DNA of 38,535 bases from CAKRPJ01 sp934376955 (lineage in GTDB: Bacteria; Bacillota; Clostridia; Lachnospirales; Lachnospiraceae): NCBI GenBank assembly GCA_934376955.1, contig CAKRPJ010000023.1, forward strand, positions 1 through 38,535. The letters are read 5' to 3'. A program made the translations under genes and the position numbers. The notes beneath the pieces are model-generated. The model did no database searches, was not told the DNA's origin, and saw nothing but the letters and a program-made list of their open reading frames with translations. Below, piece after piece: positions 23,108 through 29,373 of the stretch. Each line of letters starts with the position of its first letter. Within the stretch, counting starts at the first letter, position 1.

Positions 23108-24487
23108 CTAAAAAAATGAAATACCAGTAATATTCTGATCGTTATCAATACGGATCTCTTTCAGCACGCTTTTCCACAGCGTCCTTTTTTCTTCTCTGGT
23201 AAGAGTGTCATATATCTCCAGGAATCCTTTAGAAACTATCTGGCGAACACCGGACAGATCAACCTTTTTCTCCTCAATCTGAGTCTCATCCAATTTGAGC
23301 AGAGCAGCAGAATAGGTCTCATAGTCTTTCTTGTATTCCTCCATATCAATCAGATCATTCACATACAATTCTTTGAGCTTTGTGAGCTTACGCTTCAGAG
23401 TAGCACGTTCCACACCGGCAGCAGTCTTTTTCCGGCCGGCAGCCTGCACGTTCCAGGATACCTCATACTTTTCAATTTCATCAGAAAGATGTTCAAATAG
23501 CCAGGCCTCCACACGATCCTCACGGGCTGAGTGATTGTGCTCACATCGGCCTCTCTGAAAATGCTGGTTACAACGATAATAATAAATGCCACGGGATTTA
23601 TATCCAACCATATTGTGCCGGCACTCATCACAGACGAGTATACCGGTAAAGATGTACACTTTTCCGGTTGGGTTGCTCCGGGAGTTCCTTTTTGTGAGTT
23701 CCTGGACACGCTCAAATTGTTCTGGACTGATGGCAGCAGGGCAGAAAGTTGGATTGTATCTGCCATTCCGATCATACACACCAATAGCAAGTTTGTCGTG
23801 GAGCATACGGCGAAACGTGGCATCACACCAGTTGACGCCGTAGGTTTCACGAATATATTTGATGGTGGCCCGCTGAGATGTACTCTGCTCATAATAATCA
23901 AAAGCGTCCTGTAAGATAGCAGTTTTTTCCGGAACCAGTTCCAGACGTTTTTCCTCATTGACACGGAGCCAAAAAGGACATTTACCGGATAGGACAGTAC
24001 CATGCTGCACTTTAGAATCAAAGACAACATCAATACGCTCTCCATCCAGATCGGCCTCATTCTGAGCAATAGAGAGTTTAATGTTGATATACAAACGTCC
24101 GCTGGCGGTTGTGGTATCATATCCCTCTCCGTCATCAATGGTTTTCCACTCACAATTATGAGTCTCTAACACTTCCATGACCTTGTAGTAGTCCGGAACT
24201 GATCGGAACCAGCGGTCAAGACGAGTGAATAAAAGCATATCAACCTCATCATGCCGAACGGCATCGAGCATCCGCTGAAATTCAGATCTTTTATGCAGTT
24301 TCTTTCTGGCTGTTTTTGCTGCATCAATATAAATCCCAACAATAACCCAACCTTGCTCTCTGGCATAAGCCTCCAGACGCTCCCTCTGCGATTCAAGAGA
24401 AAGCCCTTTGATTTTCTGTTCCTCTCCGGAAACACGTATATACAAAGCTACACGGATGAGTTTTGGTTTCAATTCATTGTTTATCAT
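23108..24487 (-). CDS. int: Large serine recombinase (integrase)
   Basis: The 459-aa enzyme would integrate the phage at a host attB. The catalytic domain has Y-I-R-V-S-G-E-E-Q with nucleophile Ser20, L-E-S-Q-R-E-R-L and L-L-F-T-R-L-D-R-W-F-R-S. The recombinase domain has the R-M-L-H-D-K-L-A-I-G-V-Y motif near residue 235. A zinc-ribbon with L-V-C-D-E-C and Y-Y-R-C-N-Q-H-F-Q-R-G-R-C follows, then a coiled coil (L-K-R-K-L-T-K-L-K-E-L-Y). The size is typical. ATG on the minus strand follows AGGAGAA. It is transcribed leftward with the lysogeny genes, and its attP-like site lies at its 3' end. Confidence 0.95.
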   Translation of the reverse strand: MINNELKPKLIRVALYIRVSGEEQKIKGLSLESQRERLEAYAREQGWVIVGIYIDAAKTARKKLHKRSEFQRMLDAVRHDEVDMLLFTRLDRWFRSVPDYYKVMEVLETHNCEWKTIDDGEGYDTTTASGRLYINIKLSIAQNEADLDGERIDVVFDSKVQHGTVLSGKCPFWLRVNEEKRLELVPEKTAILQDAFDYYEQSTSQRATIKYIRETYGVNWCDATFRRMLHDKLAIGVYDRNGRYNPTFCPAAISPEQFERVQELTKRNSRSNPTGKVYIFTGILVCDECRHNMVGYKSRGIYYYRCNQHFQRGRCEHNHSAREDRVEAWLFEHLSDEIEKYEVSWNVQAAGRKKTAAGVERATLKRKLTKLKELYVNDLIDMEEYKKDYETYSAALLKLDETQIEEKKVDLSGVRQIVSKGFLEIYDTLTREEKRTLWKSVLKEIRIDNDQNITGISFF

Positions 24488-24536
24488 AATAATTCTCCTA
24501 AAAAGGGTATAAAAAATACACCTATACGGTGCAGGA

Positions 24537-24583
24537 GATTTATGATATAATCAATTTGTTCAGAATTGGCTATATCATAAATC
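24537..24583. repeat. 47-base palindrome between integrase and upstream gene
   Basis: The outer arms, 24537-24549 and 24571-24583, are perfect 13-base inverted repeats (GATTTATGATATA). Inner CAATT/AATTG (24552-24556, 24564-24568) pair on the same axis. It contains a rightward extended -10 box and could be an operator, a binding site for a directionality factor, or a transcript stem. Confidence 0.85.
24543..24551 (+). promoter_or_regulatory. Extended -10 promoter pointing rightward
   Basis: TG-A-TATAAT is a perfect extended -10 element. No good -35 is seen at 24523-24528. Transcription would start near 24558, facing the terminator at 24598 with no gene in between. Confidence 0.5.
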
Positions 24584-24631
24584 ACTGGTATAGTGAGAAG
24601 CTGTTCCCGTTGGCGCGGGAGCAGCTTTTTT
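24558..24631 (+). ncRNA. Candidate small RNA beside the integrase
   Basis: A rightward extended -10 and a strong terminator frame a transcript of about 74 bases. It contains a small hairpin TCACT/AGTGA (about 24582-24596) before the terminator stem. All neighbouring genes run leftward, so the terminator serves no known gene. The RNA would lie just outside the 3' end of the 95-aa gene and upstream of the integrase. It is a prediction from signals only. Confidence 0.45.
24598..24631 (+). terminator. Rho-independent terminator, rightward
   Basis: AAGCTGTTCCCG-loop-CGGGAGCAGCTT, a 12-bp stem with one G-T pair and a TTGGCG loop, followed by T residues (24626-24631). It is oriented to end plus-strand transcripts although flanking genes are on the minus strand. 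Confidence 0.85.
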
Positions 24632-24648
24632 CATTTGCGCCCGCGCAA

Positions 24649-24936
24649 TTATTTCTCTGCAATTTGTTTTAAAAGACTGATGATTTCGTTGTTCTGGCGA
24701 ATGAGCATCATATTTGTTTTCAAAATATCGACAGACAGAGAGTTTGCGATAATCTGAGTAGTGTTACCAGTGAGAGCAGATGCAAGTTTTGCATTGTTTA
24801 CCAGACAACCATGAGAGAGCAAGTCCTCCATGATTTCACGGTCGGAACCGGACAGAGCATCAAGGCCAAACTGTTCCATCATTTCATACACTTTCTGATC
24901 CTTTTTCTCTTGCTTGCTTTCTTTTGATCCAAACAT
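24649..24936 (-). CDS. Lysogeny-module protein, function unknown
   Basis: The 95-aa product is helical: a Lys-rich start (M-F-G-S-K-E-S-K-Q-E-K-K), then Y-E-M-M-E-Q-F-G-L-D-A-L-S-G-S-D-R-E and an Asn/Ile-rich end. It lies between integrase and repressor on the same strand, starting behind TAGGAGGA. Similar proteins with an F-G-L-D-x-L motif occur near prophage repressors, but I cannot name a family. Co-expression with repressor suggests a role in lysogeny or superinfection immunity, which is only inferred. Confidence 0.7.
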   Translation of the reverse strand: MFGSKESKQEKKDQKVYEMMEQFGLDALSGSDREIMEDLLSHGCLVNNAKLASALTGNTTQIIANSLSVDILKTNMMLIRQNNEIISLLKQIAEK

Positions 24937-25011
24937 ATATTTTTCCTCCTATGCATTATTGTTCAAAGTCAATTTCAATAATATTACCTAAATCTTTCCT
25001 ATAATGGAATT

Positions 25012-25374
25012 TTATGCCATTTTTTGTACGTCCCCTTTTACGTTGGACTGTTCATCAATAGCCAACGCTCTCAATACCATTGCTTTTGTTATGGAATCCG
25101 CTTTCCTGTACTCGAGTATAATCTGCTTTTCCATATCAGATAAAGAAAAATCAGAGCCGGATTCCGTTTTATCATCCCATCCCATTAAATAGGCAACGGT
25201 TGTATGTAATACATGAGCAAATTCAACAACTTTGCTTTGAGTGATATCATTAGTACCGTTTTCGATTTTTGCTATAGTAGATTTGTTTTTGTATCCCAAG
25301 AGCTTTGCAAGCTCCTCCTGAGTGATTCCAAGCTCCTCCCGCTTTAAACGTATCCGTTTTCCTATGTTTGCCAT
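25012..25374 (-). CDS. CI-like repressor, XRE-family HTH
   Basis: The 120-aa protein would hold the early promoter off in lysogens. Residues 1 to about 60 are a classic XRE helix-turn-helix: I-G-K-R-I-R-L-K-R-E-E-L-G-I-T-Q-E-E-L-A-K-L-L-G (read in parts) followed by S-T-I-A-K-I-E-N-G. The C-terminal part is helical and too short for a LexA-type autocleavage domain, so induction must use another route. The ATG at 25374 follows GAGGT on the minus strand; the frame runs upstream to 25416 but without a better site. The promoter at 25405-25433 overlaps an operator copy. Confidence 0.88.
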   Translation of the reverse strand: MANIGKRIRLKREELGITQEELAKLLGYKNKSTIAKIENGTNDITQSKVVEFAHVLHTTVAYLMGWDDKTESGSDFSLSDMEKQIILEYRKADSITKAMVLRALAIDEQSNVKGDVQKMA

Positions 25375-25404
25375 TTCGTATACCTCAATTCTTTGTATAA
25401 GACG

Positions 25405-25433
25405 AATATAACACATGGTTTATTTAAAATCAA
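25405..25433 (-). promoter_or_regulatory. Repressor promoter (PRM-like)
   Basis: On the minus strand TTGATT (25428-25433) and TATATT (25405-25410) are spaced by 17 bases. The -35 box coincides with operator-like TTTAAAATCAA, so the repressor could control its own gene. Confidence 0.7.
25422..25433. promoter_or_regulatory. Operator-like repeat, copy 1
   Basis: ATTTAAAATCAA, matching the core of the 17-base repeat at 25498 and 25740. A degenerate inverted copy (TTGATGTTTTAAT) lies at 25440-25452. Confidence 0.5.
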
Positions 25434-25461
25434 TAAAATTTGATGTTTTAATAAAAAATAG

Positions 25462-25490
25462 TTGACGCAAAAGAAACCAGGTGCTATTAT
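25462..25490 (+). promoter_or_regulatory. Early promoter (PR-like)
   Basis: TTGACG (25462-25467) and TATTAT (25485-25490) with an exact 17-base spacer, driving the Cro-like gene and the early operon. Transcription would begin around 25497, inside operator copy 2. Confidence 0.85.
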
Positions 25491-25497
25491 ACAGACA

Positions 25498-25514
25498 GAT
25501 GATTTAAAATCAAC
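25498..25514. promoter_or_regulatory. Operator-like repeat, copy 2
   Basis: GATGATTTAAAATCAAC, at the predicted start of the early transcript. The identical 17 bases recur at 25740-25756. Placement over the start site fits repressor blocking. Confidence 0.6.
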
Positions 25515-25529
25515 GAAAGGAGAATACAG

Positions 25530-25772
25530 ATGACAAATACAACACTATTGAAAGAGTTGATTGCAAAAAGCGGATTGAAGCTGAAATATGTGGCAGATCA
25601 TCTGGGACTGTCAGCATACGGTTTTAGCAAGAAAGTCAACAATGAGCAGGAGTTCAAAGTAAGTGAGGTGGAGGCATTGTGCGAACTCTTGAACATCAAA
25701 GATCTGGAATTGAAAGAAAGAATTTTTTTTGCAAAAGAAGATGATTTAAAATCAACCTTAGCTTGCGTATAA
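25530..25772 (+). CDS. Cro/antirepressor-like HTH protein
   Basis: The 80-aa protein is the first gene of the early operon. It carries a helix-turn-helix: L-K-L-K-Y-V-A-D-H-L-G-L-S-A-Y-G-F-S-K-K-V-N-N then V-S-E-V-E-A-L-C-E-L-L-N-I, the layout of small Firmicutes phage Cro-like proteins. ATG 25530 follows AAAGGAG. Its 3' end contains the third exact copy of the operator core, so binding there could roadblock or modulate transcription. Confidence 0.82.
   Translation: MTNTTLLKELIAKSGLKLKYVADHLGLSAYGFSKKVNNEQEFKVSEVEALCELLNIKDLELKERIFFAKEDDLKSTLACV
25740..25756. promoter_or_regulatory. Operator-like repeat, copy 3 (intragenic)
   Basis: GATGATTTAAAATCAAC, exact copy of 25498-25514, inside the 3' end of the Cro-like gene where it encodes D-D-L-K-S-T. 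Confidence 0.5.
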
Positions 25773-25790
25773 AGAAATGAGGTAGAACCT

Positions 25791-25967
25791 ATGGAAGAAA
25801 CAAAGGAATTTGCAAAGATATTTGAAAGCCTGAAAGTTGGAGAAAAAGTTGTACTCAGAGAAGAAGAGGAGAACACCTACATAAGAAAGAAAAATTCAAT
25901 GCAGTTGCTCTCCAAAAAAAGAATAAAAACGAAGCTAATTAGTCGAGATCATCATCAATCTCAATAG
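25791..25967 (+). CDS. Small early protein, function unknown
   Basis: The 58-aa product begins M-E-E-T-K-E-F-A-K-I-F-E-S-L and ends in a Lys/His-rich tail. ATG 25791 follows GAGGT. Its last 29 bases overlap the 3' end of the next gene on the opposite strand. It looks like part of the early operon right after the Cro-like gene. I do not recognise it. Confidence 0.5.
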   Translation: MEETKEFAKIFESLKVGEKVVLREEEENTYIRKKNSMQLLSKKRIKTKLISRDHHQSQ

Positions 25968-26196
25968 TCAGCATGCCCTTGATGTCTGGGTAAACAGTTA
26001 CATCATCAGAATCCGCAGACGGAATTGCAGAGATTTTGACGAGACCATCATAATCATCACGGTTTTCGTCAAAGATCACTCTGACCTGAGCATATTGCAT
26101 ATTTTCTTTCAACATGCGGTCTGCAATTCGAATCAGATCCATAGCACGGATGCAAGCGGAGCAGGAAATAGAACCATCAGGATATTCAGTATACAT
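25939..26196 (-). CDS. Reverse-strand small protein in the early region, function unknown
   Basis: The 85-aa product reads M-Y-T-E-Y-P-D-G-S-I-S-C-S-A-C-I-R-A-M-D and ends in an acidic tail E-I-D-D-D-L-D. It has a C-x-x-C pair and alternating strand-like segments (V-R-V-I-F-D-E-N). On the minus strand ATG 26196 follows AAAGGAG with ideal spacing; the frame's GTG six bases upstream is too close to that site. It is the only leftward gene within the rightward early operon, which makes it a candidate independently expressed (moron-like) gene. Function is unknown. Confidence 0.65.
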   Translation of the reverse strand: MYTEYPDGSISCSACIRAMDLIRIADRMLKENMQYAQVRVIFDENRDDYDGLVKISAIPSADSDDVTVYPDIKGMLTIEIDDDLD

Positions 26197-26296
26197 AAAC
26201 ACACTCCTTTCTTAATTCACTCAGCTCCGGACAGGGAGCCTGTGAGTAAAGTATAGGAGCAAAAACAATAAATGACAAGAGAAAGGGCCGAGGGAT

Positions 26297-26410
26297 ATGG
26301 AAGTAAAAGGACAATTCAATGCAAACAGGTTCTATGAGACGCTGGCGGCCATCCTTTCCAGAAAATACGGAGTAAAGGTCACAGCAACAGAAGTGAGGGA
26401 GAAAAGATGA
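26297..26410 (+). CDS. Very small early protein, function unknown
   Basis: The 37-aa product M-E-V-K-G-Q-F-N-A-N-R-F-Y-E-T-L then S-R-K-Y-G-V-K-V-T-A-T-E-V resembles short peptides found in many gut Clostridia phages (F-Y-E-T-L-A-x-I-L ... Y-G-V-K-V-T). ATG 26297 follows AAGGG/GAGGG. Its stop overlaps the next start (ATGA), supporting translational coupling. Confidence 0.65.
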   Translation: MEVKGQFNANRFYETLAAILSRKYGVKVTATEVREKR

Positions 26411-26682
26411 ACAGAAAACAGAGACGGAAGATGCGGAGAATCGCGGGAAAAATCAGAGGATGGAGTTTAACAGCCATGACAATCATGGCAGCATACCTGG
26501 TATTGTGCGGAGTCGGTATCACAGGGATGCCAGAATGGGGACCGGACTGGTATCCGGTGCAGGTAAGCATGGTTGTGGTTGGAGGAGGGTGGCTGACAAT
26601 GTTCATGGCCGCAAACGGAGCTTTCGATGAGATGGATTTATATGATGACGAAGATGAGGAGGATGAGCCATGGGAGGAGTAG
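26407..26682 (+). CDS. Two-helix membrane protein, function unknown
   Basis: The 91-aa product has a strongly basic start (M-N-R-K-Q-R-R-K-M-R-R), two hydrophobic segments at about 20-38 and 51-68, and an acidic end (D-L-Y-D-D-E-D-E-E-D-E). By the positive-inside rule the N-terminus is cytoplasmic. It is coupled to both neighbours. Early phage membrane proteins like this may act in superinfection exclusion, but nothing in the sequence shows that directly. Confidence 0.7.
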   Translation: MNRKQRRKMRRIAGKIRGWSLTAMTIMAAYLVLCGVGITGMPEWGPDWYPVQVSMVVVGGGWLTMFMAANGAFDEMDLYDDEDEEDEPWEE

Positions 26683-26771
26683 GGATTTTCCTGAGCGGAA
26701 TGGCAGCAGGAGCTTTTCTGGGTGCACTAACAGTGGTAGTGATCGCACTGGTAATGGCAAAACGGAAATAA
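26670..26771 (+). CDS. Single-helix membrane peptide, function unknown
   Basis: The 33-aa product M-G-G-V-G-I-F-L-S-G-M-A-A-G-A-F-L-G-A then L-T-V-V-V-I-A-L-V-M-A-K-R-K is one transmembrane helix with a basic end. ATG 26670 follows GAGGAGGA inside the acidic end of the previous gene. The size and topology recall phage peptides that insert in the host membrane. Function is unknown. Confidence 0.6.
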   Translation: MGGVGIFLSGMAAGAFLGALTVVVIALVMAKRK

Positions 26772-26786
26772 TGAGAAAAAGAAAGA

Positions 26787-26890
26787 GCGCTCTCTGCATG
26801 GGCAGTCCATAGGCCGGTCCGATTCCGGCAGAGCGCAATCCGCGGAAAGGCATCCGCGAATATGCACAGCAAGCCAACAGCTGGCGCATA
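26787..26890 (+). ncRNA. Structured RNA candidate with a tRNA-like minihelix
   Basis: The 279-base gap 26772-27050 has no convincing gene but dense pairing. A 7-bp stem GCGCTCT/AGAGCGC (26787-26793, 26830-26836) closes a three-way junction with a CTGC/GCAG hairpin (26794-26805) and a 5-bp arm GCCGG/CCGGC (26813-26829) with loop TCCGATT, close to a tRNA T-arm. Two more hairpins follow: CGCGG/CCGCG (26841-26858) and TATGC..GCCA/TGGC..GCATA (26861-26890). A complete tRNA is excluded, as no anticodon arm is present. Confidence 0.5.
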
Positions 26891-26958
26891 GGTACCGTGA
26901 AAAAATGGCGGTGGTCACTCCAAACCAGAGAGAGTGTGGATGTTCAACAGGTTTTCGT

Positions 26959-26977
26959 CCTTTTTAATGCGAAAAGG
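26959..26977 (+). promoter_or_regulatory. Hairpin in the leader of the 59-aa gene
   Basis: CCTTTT-TAATGCG-AAAAGG. In addition GGCGGTG (26907-26913) can pair with CACCGCC (27030-27036) close to the next ribosome site, so this gap could act as a regulatory leader. Confidence 0.35.
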
Positions 26978-27050
26978 CAAACACGGTATACAAGAGCCGA
27001 ACAAAGGAGAGCGGTCAGAATGATAAGATCACCGCCGAAAGGATAAATCA

Positions 27051-27230
27051 ATGAGTAGACATGTAATGGGAGAGAATCCTGTGAAGATTATCAGATGGAG
27101 CGGACCTGTGACATTTCCATCCGGAGAGGTTGGATATATGATCTGCAGATCCGGAAGTCTGGAAGAATGCCGGGAATATGCCGAACAGGTAGCGAAAGAG
27201 TTCGGAGTAACCGTGGAGGCAGTAATTTGA
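27051..27230 (+). CDS. Small early protein, function unknown
   Basis: The 59-aa product contains I-I-R-W-S-G-P-V-T-F-P-S-G-E-V-G-Y then S-L-E-E-C-R-E-Y-A-E-Q-V-A-K-E-F-G-V. ATG 27051 follows GAAAGGA. Strand-then-helix layout suggests a compact alpha/beta fold. It lies between the structured region and the Rep gene. I do not recognise a family. Confidence 0.6.
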   Translation: MSRHVMGENPVKIIRWSGPVTFPSGEVGYMICRSGSLEECREYAEQVAKEFGVTVEAVI

Positions 27231-27329
27231 GCAATAAAAAAGCTGACGTTTCGGAGACGCCAGCCGGTTCACAATAAACGTGAATAACCTAGAATCATAG
27301 TACCATTGTGGGCCGAAAAAGTCAAGAAA

Positions 27330-27353
27330 AACGGGGCATGAGCTGACCCCGTT
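27330..27353 (+). promoter_or_regulatory. Hairpin upstream of the Rep gene (possible origin or leader)
   Basis: The gap 27231-27392 holds AACGGGG/CCCCGTT with a 10-base loop, further flanked by CCGAA (27313-27317) and TTCGG (27352-27356), and an imperfect hairpin at 27242-27264. A stem-loop just before a HUH Rep gene is where a nick site may lie. No gene is seen in this gap. Confidence 0.35.
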
Positions 27354-27392
27354 CGGACTTGATAAAGATATTAAAGATAGGACACAGAGACT

Positions 27393-28154
27393 ATGGTTAA
27401 GAGAAAGAGATACAGGTTCAGACAGGGAGATGTCATTGATGTAGAGGAGTTCCATGATGGCAGGTATGGAGGTCCTGGAACAGGGAGAGCAAAGAGAGCC
27501 AAACCGACAGAGGAACAGATGAGGGCGGTCAATGCTCAGAACAAAGCCAAGAGGTGCAGACAGAGAATGCTGGAGTATTTCCATGAGGGAGACATCTTTG
27601 CAACATGGACCTATGAAGTGAGAAACAGGCCACCAGATATGCAGGCGGCATTGAAAGATTTTCAGAAAGCCATGAGATACGTGAGACGTGAGTTCAAAAA
27701 GCGAGGATATGAGGTTTTCTGGATAAGAAACATAGAGAGAGGCACAAAGGGAGCCTGGCACATTCATCTGGTCATCAATGAGATTGGAGACACAGCCAGT
27801 ATCATCACAAAGGCATGGACAAAGGGAGGAACCTGGTCCATTGAAATCAAGAATAGCAAATACTATGACGAGGATTTCACAAAGCTAGCCAACTACATGA
27901 CAAAGGATGAGCATACCACTGAGGAGAAGAAAGACGGGAAACCGGGAAAACCGAGACTCAGCGAGGCAAGTTATAACACAAGTCGCAATATGCCATTGCC
28001 GGAGCCAAAGGTTGACAAGCTCCGAAGATGGAAAGAAGAACCAAAACCCAAAAAAGGATATTACATTGCCAAGATCCATGAGGGTATCAATCCGGTAACG
28101 GGGTACAAATACCGGAGATATACCATGATTCGGTTGAAAAGGAGGCGGGAATAA
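27393..28154 (+). CDS. HUH-type replication initiator (Rep)
   Basis: The 253-aa protein shows the three motifs of HUH endonucleases in order: strand F-A-T-W-T-Y (69-74), W-H-I-H-L-V-I with the His-x-His metal pair (123-125), and K-L-A-N-Y-M-T-K with candidate nicking Tyr168. Such enzymes nick one strand at an origin and start rolling-circle replication in plasmids and small phages. The basic C-terminal third would bind DNA. No helicase domain is fused. ATG 27393 is preceded only by weak AAAGATAGGA. No other initiator, helicase loader or primase is seen, so this is the best replication candidate. Confidence 0.72.
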   Translation: MVKRKRYRFRQGDVIDVEEFHDGRYGGPGTGRAKRAKPTEEQMRAVNAQNKAKRCRQRMLEYFHEGDIFATWTYEVRNRPPDMQAALKDFQKAMRYVRREFKKRGYEVFWIRNIERGTKGAWHIHLVINEIGDTASIITKAWTKGGTWSIEIKNSKYYDEDFTKLANYMTKDEHTTEEKKDGKPGKPRLSEASYNTSRNMPLPEPKVDKLRRWKEEPKPKKGYYIAKIHEGINPVTGYKYRRYTMIRLKRRRE

Positions 28155-28155
28155 A

Positions 28156-28656
28156 ATGCAGCAGGTAAAAATCTACATAGAGACAGACAGCTCCTCTCCG
28201 AAAGCAACAGAGAAACACTATGGATATGTGCTGGAGGTAATGGTCTCCGGACAGGCAGTAACCCGTGAGGGTTTTGGAAAGATAACAGGGACATATCATC
28301 AGACCGTACTGACAGCACTGGCAAAAGCCCTGGACAGGTTCAACCAGTCCTGTGAGGTCTGCATCTGTACAGAGGATGATTTCGTTCTCAATATGCTGGA
28401 GCGCAACCTGGCAATATGGGCCGGGAATGAGTTTTTGACCAGTAAGCGGAAACCAGTGGCCAATCAGCAGGAGTGGATGGAGATATGGAAACTGTCAAAC
28501 AGGCATCTCATACTGACAGAGCCAGGAAAGCATGAATACACCGGCTGGCTGCAGGGAGAAATAGAAAAGCGAAAGAGGGACAATGATGGAACACAAGATC
28601 ACGATCATGAAATATCAGCTGATGTTTCCAAAAATGACAAAAAAGCTGTTCGATGA
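28156..28656 (+). CDS. RNase H-like fold protein
   Basis: The 166-aa protein has the order of an RNase HI-like fold: V-K-I-Y-I-E-T-D-S-S-S-P with early acidic residues, Y-G-Y-V-L-E-V, then G-T-Y-H-Q-T-V-L-T-A-L-A-K-A-L-D-R-F, V-C-I-C-T-E-D-D and W-K-L-S-N-R-H. Proteins of this type occur with Rep and PcfJ-like genes on Firmicutes plasmids and phages. It may process RNA-DNA hybrids during replication. ATG 28156 follows GGAGGCGGG, two bases after the Rep stop. Its long overlap (74 bases) with the next gene covers a polar tail. Confidence 0.65.
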   Translation: MQQVKIYIETDSSSPKATEKHYGYVLEVMVSGQAVTREGFGKITGTYHQTVLTALAKALDRFNQSCEVCICTEDDFVLNMLERNLAIWAGNEFLTSKRKPVANQQEWMEIWKLSNRHLILTEPGKHEYTGWLQGEIEKRKRDNDGTQDHDHEISADVSKNDKKAVR

Positions 28657-28876
28657 AAAAGAGAGAATATACCAGATCACAGTCATCTGCATCAGACTGG
28701 ACGAACTCCAGACAAAAGGCGCGGTACTACAGAAAATGGGAAAACCGACAAAGAACGGTACTAAAATGACGTTTGCACCAGTGCAGAGCACTGGAGAGTA
28801 TGAGGCAGAGATGCAGAGAATCCTGGAAGATGGAAAAAAGCTGGGCATGAAATTTAAAGATAAAGAGGAGAAATAG
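28583..28876 (+). CDS. Early protein, function unknown
   Basis: The 97-aa product opens M-M-E-H-K-I-T-I-M-K-Y-Q-L-M-F-P-K and ends K-F-K-D-K-E-E-K. It mixes a strand-rich start, a helix around E-K-E-R-I-Y-Q-I and a Lys/Glu-rich end. It starts inside the RNase H-like gene behind AGAGGG. The family is unknown. It is coupled to the next gene two bases downstream, in a replication-associated cluster. Confidence 0.6.
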   Translation: MMEHKITIMKYQLMFPKMTKKLFDEKERIYQITVICIRLDELQTKGAVLQKMGKPTKNGTKMTFAPVQSTGEYEAEMQRILEDGKKLGMKFKDKEEK

Positions 28877-28878
28877 CA

Positions 28879-29364
28879 ATGTTTGAGAAGTTTGGAGAAC
28901 TCAATTCTTTTGGAGAAATCAATGAGCTTGCGGAGAATCTGTTCAATGAGGGAGACACAGAGTCACTGAGAGCCATGGCAAAGGAGAACGGAATCCAGAG
29001 TGATTTCGTGGATATGTATCTGCAGGGAGAAATTCCGGTACTGTGCGATCAGCTGACAGCGGCACTGGGAAAGATTGACGTTGAGGTGGCAGAACTGAAA
29101 CCGAAAGAAATCATGGAGGACTGGGTGGAGTACCTGAGAGGCCAGTGCGTGGAAAATGAGTTGCTGGCATTCAATGTCCGGAAGAAAGGAAAGTCACTGA
29201 AAGGCTGCATAGCAGCGCTTTTGATGTGGTCGTTCAAGAATCAGCAGACCGTGGACAAGGATATCATCAAGGCAGCAGGCGTATCTGCAGGAAAGGTCAC
29301 ACTGGGGATTCCGGGCATGGCCAGAGCAAAGCAGATCATCACGGACTACTACATGGGAAAGTAG
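28879..29364 (+). CDS. PcfJ-neighbour protein, possibly PcfK-related
   Basis: The 161-aa helical protein has an N-terminal part with E-L-A-E-N-L-F-N-E-G-D-T-E-S-L and a C-terminal part V-R-K-K-G-K-S-L-K-G-C-I-A-A-L-L, ending G-M-A-R-A-K-Q-I-I-T-D-Y-Y. It lies directly before the PcfJ-like gene, where a PcfK-like protein is often found, and the K-S-L-x-G-C-I pattern faintly recalls that family. The match is too weak to name it. Start ATG 28879 follows AGAGGAG. Confidence 0.6.
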   Translation: MFEKFGELNSFGEINELAENLFNEGDTESLRAMAKENGIQSDFVDMYLQGEIPVLCDQLTAALGKIDVEVAELKPKEIMEDWVEYLRGQCVENELLAFNVRKKGKSLKGCIAALLMWSFKNQQTVDKDIIKAAGVSAGKVTLGIPGMARAKQIITDYYMGK

Positions 29365-29373
29365 GTGGGACGG

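Noticed and set aside
24635..24648. GC-rich inverted repeat TTGCGCCCGCGCAA, also found at 32517-32530
   Set aside because: A 14-base match is expected by chance in a window this size, and the two places share no other context.
26787..26836. tRNA gene
   Set aside because: The acceptor and T-arm look right, but there is no anticodon arm or D-arm and only 19 bases lie between the acceptor strand and the T-stem. Listed as structured RNA instead.
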